Below, in pieces: positions 1-10,800 of a stretch of 64,000 bases of DNA. A model generated the notes under the pieces. It did no database searches. It was not told the DNA's origin and saw only the letters and a program-made list of their open reading frames with translations. Made by a program: the position numbers and the translations under genes. This stretch comes from Rachycentron canadum (Eukaryota; Chordata; Actinopteri; Carangiformes; Rachycentridae): positions 13,260,429 through 13,324,428 of the forward strand of contig CM076648.1 in the NCBI GenBank assembly GCA_038496675.1, read 5' to 3'. Each line of letters starts with the position of its first letter. The stretch's first letter is position 1.

Positions 1-3000
1 ACTGGTCCCACACCCCTACTCTTTGCTAAGTCATGACTGCCTGGCATGGACACCCTATTTCTGGTGCCACAACAAGTGTGTGTCCCACTCGTAGCAGATG
101 TCTGATCTAGGAATGCTGAGCACAGTTCTAACATTAAACTAAGACAAAAAGTAAAAAAAGAAAAAAACAAAGTAAATCAATGTCATCTGACACCTGCAAT
201 CAATAGAGTGGTACAAAGACCTGATGAATTGTTACTTATACTTTCCCAGCATAAAGGTCCAAACACAACTCTTAAACTCTCTTGGATGGCGGATGCAGAG
301 TTGCAAACTCTGGTGGGAGAAACATCAACAACCCTAAAACCAGCAGCACTTAGTAGTGAGTCCAAAGTTTCCACAGATAATAGCTATATGATACTAAATT
401 CGTGGTAAATGTATACAAAATTATGACCAAAGTTTCACACAATGTAGGTTATTACAATAATAACTAACGTGGGAACACAGAGTATATAACAAAAAAATAT
501 CAGGTGGTAATAGAAACAAATAAAAAATTCAAGTCCTTAAAAAGGAAACTTTTGATGATCTGGAAGTTGTCTCTTTGCTTCCTCTGAAACCTTGGTCAGT
601 GTATAACAGCCTGCAGGTAACCACGCCCAGCATGACCTGTGATTCAGACTAAATCCTCTGACTGATTGTTTCCGATGAGTGAGACCTCAGCGCCAGCTGG
701 CCGCCGCTACAGTCTCTTGATTTGTACCCGATTTCATGGTCCAGAAGTGGCCCACTCCTTTTACCGCAAGGGGAATTACAGAGCGGGACAAATGGCCTTG
801 TGTATACATCTGGGAACAGCTGTGGCAGCTGCCTAGTCCTCACTACAACATACATCCACCCCAGTGGGCCTGAACACTCTCCAGGTCAAAACAACACCAG
901 CTTAGTAAAAATTAAAAGAGCACAACACAAGAGACACAAGTGAAAACTATCAGGTGACACTGATCAAAGCCTCTGGATTGGACTGACAGCTGCTGATGGC
1001 TGAAATCATTTTACTCACATTATTTATTTATAGCAACTCATGGGATTTTCTTTTGGTTTTACTTAGGAACAGCCACCTCTAGGAATCACTGTATTGTGTG
1101 TTGTGATTCATGCATAATAATTCTGATCTAATGTGTCTTTACAAAAATAATACTAATAATACAAGAAATAATTATTTTTGTTAGCGTAATTTTCAAATGT
1201 GAGGTTTTAACACCTGTTGTTTAGCACCTTGCAATTTGTCCTCTTCCAACATGGAGGAAAAATAGGGATGGTTTCAATTGGTGATGTAGTCTCATCAAAG
1301 AAGTACAGCACCATAACCACTTTAAAGGTCTTGAAACGTGGCTTTAAAAAGTCGGCAGTTTGTTTCTTAGAGACGGATGGTAAAATTGGATTCACAGCAT
1401 TTCCAATATATTCCAGTGTCAAAAAACTAAAAGTATCAAAACCTTAACAGGAACTTCTCAAACCACTGTTAAAATATAATCTACTAATTTTCTCTAGTGA
1501 TCTGTGTGTTCAGTGTGTTCAGTGTGTTGCTTGTATACAGCTCTTACATTGCGTTAGGGATTCATATTTAAAAGGTTTTTGGTGAGGCAGACTGTTTCCA
1601 TTTAACCAAATCTGTAACACAGTAAACAAACTGTATAAGACACTTTTTGTGATTTGGATATTACTCTTCTTGGACTATAAACACTTCTGACATTTGAAGG
1701 TGGAATTTAACCCCATGTTTAACACCCACAAACCTTAAAGTAGTTTTCTGATGTCTACATCAGAGCTGAGCACTGGGATCCTGTGCAAGCAGGTCATGCT
1801 CCAGGGTTTACAGGGTTTTCAAATCACTCACAGGATGATTTTTTTATATTCATATAAATAAAACTATTACTGAGGTCCTGAATATTTGACTGAAATATCT
1901 TTTGTGTAATGTCACTGGCAGCTGGGGCCTCACTGTGACAAACTGGTTTTCCCCATGGCCGTGTCAGTGATGTATCGCTCCCATGTTCAAAAGAGACAAA
2001 TTATATATTTCAGTGATTTCCCCCCAATCAATTAACCATGGGATGTGGAAATGAATCATCAAAGTAGCATAGATGCACCATAAACACTTCCAACTTTACA
2101 AAAACTTTTGCAACGCGTGGTCAGAGACACTTCACAATGAATTATAGAGCACAAAGCAAGCAGAGCTAACCCAAGACCCACTCACTCACTCACCCTCCCA
2201 ACCTGGGCTGCATTACTACTCCAAACAGAGGGAAAGACTGATGGTGGTTGGAAGTGCTGTTGGTGATATGTCAGTTTACATTGTCATCTATTTTGGATCT
2301 CACAATGGCGTCTGCTTACAGGGGCTACTAATGATGCCCTGAGCCCTCTATTCACATCTGTAGTGCTCCTCAAAAAGCTTCATCATCCTTTCTCCAAGTG
2401 GGATGAAATGTTTAGATCAGCCACAACATCTGATTGCAGAGCCAGTGTAAGTGCCTCTGTTGATGAAACCTTTAGCTGATTTTTGCTTGAGGTCATCACT
2501 CAGGTAAAAACATAAACTGTATATTAGAGGAGCTCAGGGCATCTAAAGGTCATTCTCTAAACAGGATCACACTCTGAAGAGGCAGGAAGTGAGAAGAGCT
2601 ACAAACTGGGGGTGGGCTGAATCTAGACCAACACAGCACAGGGAGAGAGGGGGTCAGTATCATACAGTACAGCAGTGTGCAGATGAAGTACCTTTACAGC
2701 AGCCTATGAAACATTTTTATAGCAATCAGAAAGCGAAAAAGGATATATCCCCTCCATTAGCCCCGCTGGCACCTGTGGTCTAAGTTTTATAATTATCAGA
2801 TAATAACACACCAATAGCTATTAAATCAACAATTAAACTAAACTATCAGCTGAAGATAATGTCCAAACTGCCATTAAACACTGCAACCAACTTGGTACAG
2901 ACAACTTAATTTTTAGGCTCCTTTCATTCAGAGTCTGTGACAACAAAACTCACACTGGATCAAACAGAAAGCAAAAACAGAAGTACTCATAATATTATGT

Positions 3001-3047
3001 TTTGTTTTTTGAGCATCGGCAATGAAGAGGCAATGACTTTTTCTTAC
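1..3047 (-). other. Putative first intron of cdh15 (partial, runs off window)
   Basis: This stretch follows the GT donor of the signal-peptide exon and continues past the left edge. I read both strands for cadherin repeat motifs (DxNDNxP, LDRE, DxD) and found none, so exon 2 is presumably outside the window. The region is AT-rich with no long open frame. Short frames near 183-408, 649-943 and 1207-1447 overlap on opposite strands and resemble no family I know. No clear interspersed repeat was recognised. Confidence 0.45.
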
Positions 3048-3098
3048 CTGACAAAGCAGAGCACCCAGCAAACACAACATCAACATCTGTACCGCCAT
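3048..3098 (-). CDS. cdh15: Signal-peptide exon, probable cadherin-15 (M-cadherin) coding exon 1
   Basis: The reading frame begins at an ATG at 3098-3096 with A at -3 and G at +4, a strong initiation context. It encodes MAVQMLMLCLLGALLCQ, a short N-terminus followed by a leucine-rich hydrophobic core, typical of a secretory signal peptide. The exon ends exactly at a consensus donor (CAG|gtaaga, with the gt at 3047-3046). Classical cadherins commonly have a tiny first coding exon carrying only the signal peptide. The assignment to cdh15 rests mainly on position and strand: in human, CDH15 lies directly downstream of ACSF3 in the same orientation, and acsf3 is upstream here on the same strand. 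M-cadherin is a calcium-dependent homophilic adhesion receptor of myoblasts and satellite cells. Seventeen residues cannot identify the family by themselves, so another secreted or membrane protein is possible. The remainder of the gene would lie left of position 1. Confidence 0.55.
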
Positions 3099-3530
3099 CC
3101 TCAGTACCTGCACTCACACTAAGTATGAACAGACCACTGACTCCCCCACCAAGAACCAGGCTCCTGAATTGCTCTACTGGGCGAAAAGGCCCAACTCTCC
3201 AACCCTGAAATCTCTCCCCCTCTTTCCTCCTCTCTGTTCTCTTGCTCTTGCAGTCTCTCTCGCTCTCTCTCTATCTTTCTCTGTGTCTCTTTCCCTCTCC
3301 CAGCGTCTGTCTCTCACAGCTCCTCCCTGTCCATAGCTGGGGTATGTCTCACAGTCGTGGGGTAGAGGGTTAGAATTTCAGCAGCGTCCCTCCCAAGTAC
3401 CCCTGCACATGTGCTGTCACTCACGAACCTGATGAGAGAGGGAGAGAGAGAGAGGGAGAAGGATGAAGAGAGAGGCAGGGCAGCTGTCGGTGGTTTAGAC
3501 AGAAGCACTGTCTTCACCAGTTGAAAGCCA
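3099..3530 (-). promoter_or_regulatory. 5' UTR and likely promoter of the putative cdh15, with E-boxes
   Basis: This is the sequence directly upstream of the signal-peptide ATG. It holds a purine-rich tract on the minus strand (3215-3320 and 3432-3480, seen as CT or GA runs). It also holds E-boxes: a palindromic CACATGTG at 3406-3413, CAGCTG at 3481-3486 and CAGTTG at 3518-3523. CAGCTG is the core preferred by myogenic bHLH factors, which would fit a muscle cadherin. I see no convincing TATA box, and the transcription start cannot be placed from sequence alone. Confidence 0.35.
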
Positions 3531-4874
3531 GTAAGTGAGAAGGTAAACTTCATTTAGCAGAAAACAATAGTTTTTTAGAAAGACACAAAGGAAAGGGAGG
3601 GAAAAACAGACAGAAAGCCTGTGAACCTGGACTCATACAAAACAGAAAATGTGCAATGAATATTTCAGTAAAATCCCAATAAACACAAATTTGGCTTCAT
3701 TAAACTCTGGTTAAGGTTGAAATTAATGGTGGCATCGATAGATGGTTGACATAGGTAGGTAGAATATGAAGCCAGAGGAAACTGTAATGATCTGTTCCTT
3801 GGCTAATTGAAATCACTGTTCATGGAAACTTCAATATTATACAATGGCATAATAACATTCAGCAGCTAAAACTGGGAGGAACTGTAACCAAAGTAAAAAA
3901 AGAAAAAAAAAAAACATCAATCACCATCAATTAATATGTTGATTATTTTTACAATTAACTGTTTAAGCATATAAACTATCTGACATTGGTGATGATCACT
4001 ATCATGGTTTACTAGGTGACATCATCAAATATCTTTTTTGCAGACAAAACAGCCCAAAGATTTTCAATTCACAATTATATAAATCAGAGCAAAAACCAAA
4101 AAGGGTGAAACCAGAAAAAACTTGGCATTTGTCCTTGAAGTATTTTACACTTTTGTTATACAACAGATCAATTATCAGAATTGCTGAAGATTATATTTCT
4201 GTTAAACGACAGAAAAGCTCTTGAGAACTATTCTACTACTTACATTTACAACAAAAGCATATACCTCTGTGAAATGATACTGAAAAGGTCTGGAAGTAAA
4301 CATCTACCTGCACTAGCTCATGTATTTGAGTTACTACTACATCCCAGAAATAAAAAAAAATTTAACAGTTTGATCAGGTTGATCTCTTTGTAAGTCGTTC
4401 TACATCTGTTGCTGCCACACTAGGAGGAAAATACAAATTAAAATGCGTCTAGTGTATCACAGGTCCCACTGACAACACAGCATACTCTTCTGTTTAAGTC
4501 TTAAATAGCTTAGAACTTGTTTTCCCCTTAAACCCCTCTTGTCCAGATCAACCTTCATGTCCTAAGGTTGCATACGTAACCTCCCTGTCCAGTGCTGCAT
4601 GTGTCAGGTCCTCACACATTCAGAACATTCAACCAAACGCTTTGATCTCCTGCTATTTTGAACACTCTGTCAAAGCAGAAGATGGAGATGTATGGTGCTC
4701 AGTGGGAGATGTCAAAGCAGAGATTGTCAGGTGACGCTTGTAGTTTGACTGAAACGCTGGCTGATCAAGTGTTTTAGGGGGTGGTTGTTGTTATTCACTT
4801 AGAGGGGAAAACGTAAGAAAGTTGGTTTGCTTTGTTGGTCAGATGTTCTCGTGAGAGAGATGATGTGTTTGGCA
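3531..4874. other. Intergenic DNA upstream of putative cdh15
   Basis: AT-rich sequence with no supported gene. It includes an A-rich tract near 3895-3914. The plus-strand frame at 4181-4393 is low in complexity and has no recognisable domain. Nothing else stands out. Confidence 0.5.
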
Positions 4875-4884
4875 TTATGGGATG

Positions 4885-5065
4885 GTTAGATAGGGAGACA
4901 ATGGAGTCCAGTCTGCTCCGTGCCACTTTGAACACTCATCAACAGGCTCTCTGAAAGTCTGCTCACAGGTCAACGGTCGACACGGATCTCTCTTAACTAA
5001 ACAACTCTGGGCTTCTCCCTCTCCACCGATACCAGTCTGCTCGCAGGTCACACATCTATTCCTGC
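4885..5065 (-). other. Possible cysteine-rich exon-like segment with an internal duplication
   Basis: On the minus strand, a pyrimidine-rich acceptor-like stretch (tttggttttcag, around 5075-5065) opens into a frame with two similar cysteine motifs, CVTCEQT and LTCEQT, about 26 residues apart. More cysteines occur at QSC, DPC and DEC, and the frame stops near 4878. The DNA shows the same duplication: GTCTGCTCACAGGTCA at about 4956-4971 and GTCTGCTCGCAGGTCA at about 5034-5049 on the plus strand. I do not recognise the protein. It could be the last exon of a small gene or lncRNA lying between acsf3 and cdh15, or a chance frame over a small duplication. No matching upstream exon was found. Confidence 0.15.
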
Positions 5066-5069
5066 TGAA

Positions 5070-5849
5070 AACCAAAAGTGAGGTCAGCATTAAATACCAT
5101 GACATAAATGAAGCTGTGTGTGTTATGAATGTACAGTTACAGGTGAGACAGAGATACTGTTGATATTACGGGTCAGACTCTCATGCTAGAAAGTAGAGCA
5201 GTGAGAATAACTGAGGGTGTTGTGTGTGCTGAGTGGGTGTCTGCATGCCCCCATGTGTCAGTGTGGGTGTGTGGGTGAGTTCTGGTATAAAGGGCCGATT
5301 TAACAGCACCTGTCTCTGTCATTTTAGGCAAGGGCAGTTGGCAGGAGCCACTCTGATGTTTCTCTTCCTTCACACGCACACACACATACATACCAGAGTA
5401 CAGGTCTCCCATGTTGTCCTGGGAGAATATCCATTAGGCCTTAGGTGGTCACAATCAATGTTTTGTGTAAAAGGGCTTTAAGTATTTTATTGACTTATGT
5501 TTTATAATTATAACCAACTCCAAAGATAAATATAGTTTTGAGAAAGATTTTAAATAGGACCACTAAAAATCTTGTTCAAAATCCTTTGTACAGATTCACA
5601 GAGCTCTGCTGCCCACTGTTGGCAGAAATAACTGCTTGCATCAACTCAGAGAGGAAAACAATTTCTGTAATTGTTAATATGACCAAGACCTTTCATACCA
5701 CACTTCAATATTTGTGCCATTGTTGTAATATCGATTAGCACAGCTTTAAAAATGCCCTAAATGATTGTATTTCTGATTTTGCATCCTTTTCTCCTATACA
5801 GTGCCTTGAGCTCTCTATGCTTGAAGGAAGCTAGCTCAGCTTCTGGTTA
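5070..5849. other. Intergenic DNA, no gene seen
   Basis: Contains short CA/GT-rich patches (5217-5280 and 5370-5400) and AT-rich sequence. The overlapping short frames on both strands at 5173-5481 are products of the CA/GT patches. No exon or repeat family was recognised with confidence. Confidence 0.45.
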
Positions 5850-6390
5850 TAAAGGGTAGCAGTAGGAGCCAATGGCAGCACACAGACAGACTGGCTGAGT
5901 TGTCTATGGGCTTTTTTGCCAAACGAAGATAACACAAAGCAGAGCAGGTAAGAAAGCAACAGTTTAGTATTGTTGGGGGACAGGCTGGAGACAGAGTCAG
6001 GGAGATAACAGATCCAGAACCAGGCAAGCAATCAGTCCAGGCAGACAAACCAGCAGGGGACAAGCAGATGTATAATCAGAGCAGGGAAGCCAGTAGCTCA
6101 AAATCCAAAGGGGAAAACACAGCCAGGGGCAAACAGCGCAGGACACAGGGCCAGGCACAGAAGGCAGGTTGGTTACTGGGGTCAAGACAAAGATCAGGTC
6201 AGAGATAGGAAGAATCGATCTGGAGAAGAGTGCTGGAAAGCCTTCCAGGGAAGGCGAAGAACAATCTGGCAAAGAATGAGTGAACTGGAGGGGCTTGTAT
6301 ACCGGCTTGATGAGTGGCACACAGGTGAGCTGAGTTGGCTGATGAGAGGGCCATGGCACTCAGGTGAGGTGGAGCAGAACTGTGACACCG
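5850..6390. repeat. Interspersed repeat copy rich in CAGG/AGGCA words (teleost type)
   Basis: About 540 bp of sequence built from reiterated short words such as ggcaag, ccaggca, accagcagg and gcaggttgg. It ends in a stretch (gatctggcaaagaatgagtgaactgg, continuing through gctgagttggctgatgaga to aactgtgacacc) that I recognise from memory as a very common fish interspersed repeat. The three long minus-strand frames here (5836-6507) are by-products of its base composition, not genes. I cannot name the family or give exact ends without a repeat library. It is likely a non-autonomous element. Confidence 0.55.
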
Positions 6391-8604
6391 GTGCTGCTGT
6401 TTCAGTTGATGTGCTTGATAAAGAATAGATATCCAGAAGGCCAGAAGGAGGGAATACTTATCTTTTGATAAATTACAGATTGGGCTATTTATAGAGTTAT
6501 TGGCCATGTCAGTTGATGGTTCAAAGAAATTGCATATGTATGAATATTACAAACAACATATGAACTTCATAAATATGCAAGTTGATTACATACTGAAGGA
6601 AAAAAGATGACATGCAGAAGCACCAATTGCATGCTGCACCGCAGTGTCAACTTTGAATTACTGAAGACTATCAGACTCAGTAGAACACCATGAAATGAGA
6701 TTGTGCTTTTCAAAGGCTTGTTCACGCAGTGTCCCACTGAGGCAATAATAGTGAAGCTGTAGTCAGGTCACTGCAAAAATATTCTTCTCAACACACAGGT
6801 GGCTTGGAGCCCCACTGATCGGGAAATAAGAAACCAAACCTGGAAGCCGTCTGGCTCACCAGGTGGAAAGTAACTCTATTAATGATGAATATTGGGAGAA
6901 AGCAGAGGAAACCTGCACTTGGTTTTCACACAATATCTGTGATGCCAATGATGGCTACAGTGGTGACCCAACTTTACTGCTCATAATGTTTGCATCATTA
7001 TTTAGTTTAATGTCATTTGGTCATGAAACACACTTTGATAAAGACAGGAATAGTGAAAAAAGATGAAGAGTTTTGTTGATGACACTTAATGTGTAAAATG
7101 TAATGAAACTTTCCCTTAAAAATATCTCTCAACAGCAAAATAGCTCTTTAAAAGGCTAATTCGACAAATTACAGGTAGAAATCTATAGAAGGCATCTTCA
7201 TATCAATATTCATTCATTTCTTATATATTCACACATGATATGAATCATATCTATTGTATGGATGTTTTGTTTTTTTTTGCCTAATTTGCTGCTTCAGTCT
7301 CGGTCTCTTGACCTTTGGATGAGAACAAGCAAGTAATTCCACCAAATCTTGTATTGATAATTCATTAATTAATGCTGATCTTACATTTTTGTTCAAGAGG
7401 AACACAAATTAGAAAGCAGCTTCTACAGAGAAAGTAACATAGCTAACTCAATTTATTCATTATTTTAATTAATGTTAAGGGTTAGGGTTATTTTTGTTTG
7501 CTTGCCTCCTTGACAGGAAATCAATTCCAAGGCAAACAAAGTATAAAAGCCTTTAAGTAAGCAGCTTATTAGGCCAAAGCCCTAACACCCTTTAAATGTT
7601 TTTTTTTCTGCATGTATAATGTGTAGAAGTGAAATATCACAAAAAATTTGCTTTAGTTGTAAGTTTTGTTATATTTGCATATGATTTCTTTTGAAATCGC
7701 ATCTTACCTGTTTATTTATATTAAATTACCTATAATAAATGTATGAAAATAACAAGTGTAGGAAACAAACCAAGGACATGACTGAATAAGACATATTACA
7801 CTTGATGTACTGCACACATTTTTTAAAAAGCTGTGCTGACTGTGATTCCAGTATCTCCTTTACCTGTGTTTTTTCCTTTTCCACCCATAGACAATTGTGT
7901 TCTGACAGTTGTTTTGAAGGCAGCATTTTCTTATTTATCTACTGTGAATTTCTCCACCTGCAGAGGGCAGTGTTGGACCATATAAGCATTCAGCTGGAGG
8001 CGCGAGGAGATAGGAAACTTTTGAGACTTGAGGGTTTGACTAATGAGGGAACTGCCTGATGAATGGAAAAAATACTGACCCTGAGGATGGAGAGAAAAAG
8101 ATTGAGCAGAAAAAGAGCATAGAATGACTCATAATATAACAGTCAGCTAGTACAGTGCAATAACACAATTATGGACAAAAAATCCTTATAGCACATATAC
8201 CTATAAACAAACAGGTTCTGATACTCACTATAAGCACCTATGTGTTTAAGTCAGCTAGTCACTAAATTCATTATTATGTCTCTGAACATGTATTCGTTTT
8301 GACCTGGTTTACAAATCAGTGATTTCTTTGTCGGTACAGAAAAACTAAGAATATAAAGCTCAAAACAGCACAATGTATCATTTGCGAAGACAGTGAATGG
8401 AGGTGAGTGTGCGTGAGAGGGGGGGTGGTTAGGGTACTGCAGCTCTGCCTTCGCCCCAGTCAGCCTCCACCAGGGTGGGTTGCCAATTAGAGCCAACACA
8501 TATGACACACTTGACTCCCCCGCTTGAACCATGGCTGGAGATAATAGGCCTCTTCCTGCAGCTCAATCGATGACATACTGTCCCAAGGTTGATGTCTGCC
8601 TCAC

Positions 8605-8636
8605 CACACACACACACACACACATACACACACACA
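8605..8636. repeat. (CA)n microsatellite
   Basis: Interrupted CA dinucleotide run with one TA interruption, followed by a pyrimidine-rich block. Confidence 0.95.
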
Positions 8637-9420
8637 TTTTCTTTCTTTCTCTCCTCTCTACCTCTTATCTGTCAGAGAGTAAAATGTCAGCTTTTTGTTT
8701 CTTACACAGAAATGTAAGAAACACACACACATCCACACTCTCTTCTCTCTCTCTTTTCCCCTATTTTTCAAGCAATAAGGAATGACTTCCACCAAGAAGA
8801 ATGCACCCAATTATCCATGCTGAGATAAGACACTTTGGCAATTTCTTTGCAGTTATGTGTACATATAGCTAATGCATCAGTTAAGCATGTTCATAACTCT
8901 AGCTAACCTCACAGGGGGGTGTTTGGTCTGTGTGAGGGCACCTGAGTCATGGGGCTTACAGACATTATGGTAATGGATATCTGCTGTGTACTGTAATAGG
9001 CCGACGGCTTGCATGAGCTCGCTCTCAGTTACAGGTCTCTGCATTGAGATTGCTGACTTGCATCTTGATTTGGTTGTTAGACCTTGGATATCAATACAGC
9101 TGGGTCATAGCTGGCTAAGCAGAAGCATAAACATTGTATCAGTACAAATTCACAAAGCTCTGTGTGATATGAATCCACCTCATCCCCTCAGTGCTGAACC
9201 CGTCACTGGTCACTGTCTCTGGTAAATTTTGTCTGTTTATATGTTTTTGCATGTGTATACTGCTGGGAGTCAATAGAGGGGAGTCAAGAGAGGAGAGTTT
9301 GGGAGACGCTGCTGCTCTTTGCCTGGCCAGAAGGAGGGATGGAAAGAGGAGGCGATGCTTTGGAATGGAGAAGAGTAGAGGGTGGCCTCTGCATGGCTTT
9401 TTGCATAGGGGGTAGAATTG

Positions 9421-9470
9421 AGGAGAGGGGTGGATGGGGATGGGGGTGGGGTGGGAGGAGGGTGACAGTT
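9421..9470 (+). repeat. G-rich low-complexity tract
   Basis: Repeated runs of three to five G separated by A or T (ggatggggatgggggtggggtggg, split around 9434-9460). It satisfies the general G-quadruplex pattern on the plus strand. Confidence 0.8.
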
Positions 9471-10479
9471 ATGTGCATGCATGAGCCTAATGTGCCTCCA
9501 TCAGCTGTCAGAGTCGGGGATGTCAGGGCTACCGATGCTCCTGGTCCTCCCTCTCTCGCTCCCTCTCCCTCTCTTTTTCTTTCTGTCTGTCCCCCTCTCT
9601 TTTCACTGGCAATGTCATGTTGTCAGTCCACATATGCTTGTCTGCAGTGGAGGGGGTGAGCAGAGGGGGGTAGGGTGGTGGAGGAGGAGACATAGGCACA
9701 TGGGCAGCCTCCGTCTTTTTCCTGTCGCTGTTGACACTTGTCTTATTGCCCGTGTGCTGCCGACGTTGTTCCCTTTTAACCCCTTCAGCTCCCCTTGGTC
9801 TCTCTCCTTGCTGCTCTCCTCCCTCTGCCTCTCTGCATGGATCATCAGAGACGGTGCTTATTTGAGTCAAAATTTTAACTCGCAGAGCTTTTGCTTCTAC
9901 CCTGATTTTGTCTCCCTGCCTCTTTCTATTAACTTAATATCCATGGATTTCATTGCCTCTTTAATTTGAGCAGCAGGGTGCTGTTGTGGTGTATGGAGTA
10001 CAGGCATTGTCCTCCAGTAGATTTGTACCCAGCAGTGATGCTGTTCTTCTGCTGATCCTGAGCTTTGACCTCCCAGTGTTGGGGATGGGGGGTGAGAGGG
10101 TTTCTGGTTCCCACAACATTAAAAAAAAACAAAAAAAAAAAAACAGGAAGATGTCCAGGGTCAATGTAGTTGTGCCTCTTATGGTGTATTATGATTAGAT
10201 TCAAGTCAATCTTTGAAACACCAATTAAGTTGTAAATACAATGAAATTAAAAAACACAATTAAATGTGGATTGTAATAAGTTGCTTACACAAATGTGTTT
10301 TTTTCACAAATAAAAAAAAACAAACACTTAATATGAGTATAATAATGTTCAACAGTGGGACCTATCCCCGAGAACAAACTATGATTGAGTGAATAAACAA
10401 ATAAACCACCATTATTCATTTCTCTTCTCTGAAAAATTCTCTCATCTTTGTTTTCTTTACCTCCAGATGAGAAACCAAT

Positions 10480-10800
10480 CTGCTCCTGACCTGAGAGGCC
10501 CATATGCAAAGACAGCAGTCAAGCAGTCAAGCATTTATATCTGTATGGCTAACAGTGCTCTCGCCCCAGTGACCTGCCCATGGCACCTGCCACAGGGGGC
10601 TTTGAGACTACCTGTCAATCAAACTCCCTCCTCCTTTTCTTAGGACTCTCACTGCACGTCTTGGCTAACTCATTACATGTTGACCCCCCACCCCCCATCT
10701 CTGACTCCGAGTTACCGCACAATATCTCTATATGTTGCCGTACTGCAAACCGCCCCCGTCTCCGGTTGCATGTTGCATGTTAACCATAAATCCCATGTAC
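10480..10800. promoter_or_regulatory. Possible conserved noncoding block A (low confidence)
   Basis: Mixed-composition, non-repetitive sequence standing out from its AT-rich and simple-repeat surroundings. It includes an E-box CATATG near 10502 and CACCTG near 10587. There is no coding frame. The only support is its complexity; no alignment was possible. Confidence 0.15.

Larger units (their letters stand above)
6391..10479. other. Intergenic DNA with short simple repeats
   Basis: No gene supported. It holds a (CA)n run at 8605-8636, a G-rich tract at 9421-9470, a CT-rich block at 9545-9610 and an interrupted A tract at 10120-10145. The long overlapping frames between 9191 and 9969 on both strands come from the CT/GA and G-rich composition. 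The segment 6391-8600 is plain AT-rich sequence in which I saw nothing definite. Confidence 0.5.

Noticed and set aside
5836..6507. Cluster of minus-strand frames up to 120 codons
   Set aside because: They lie over an interspersed repeat with reiterated short words and have no protein-family similarity.
9339..9969. Overlapping plus-strand frames of 106 and 162 codons
   Set aside because: CT- and G-rich low-complexity translation with antisense frames of similar length and no domain.
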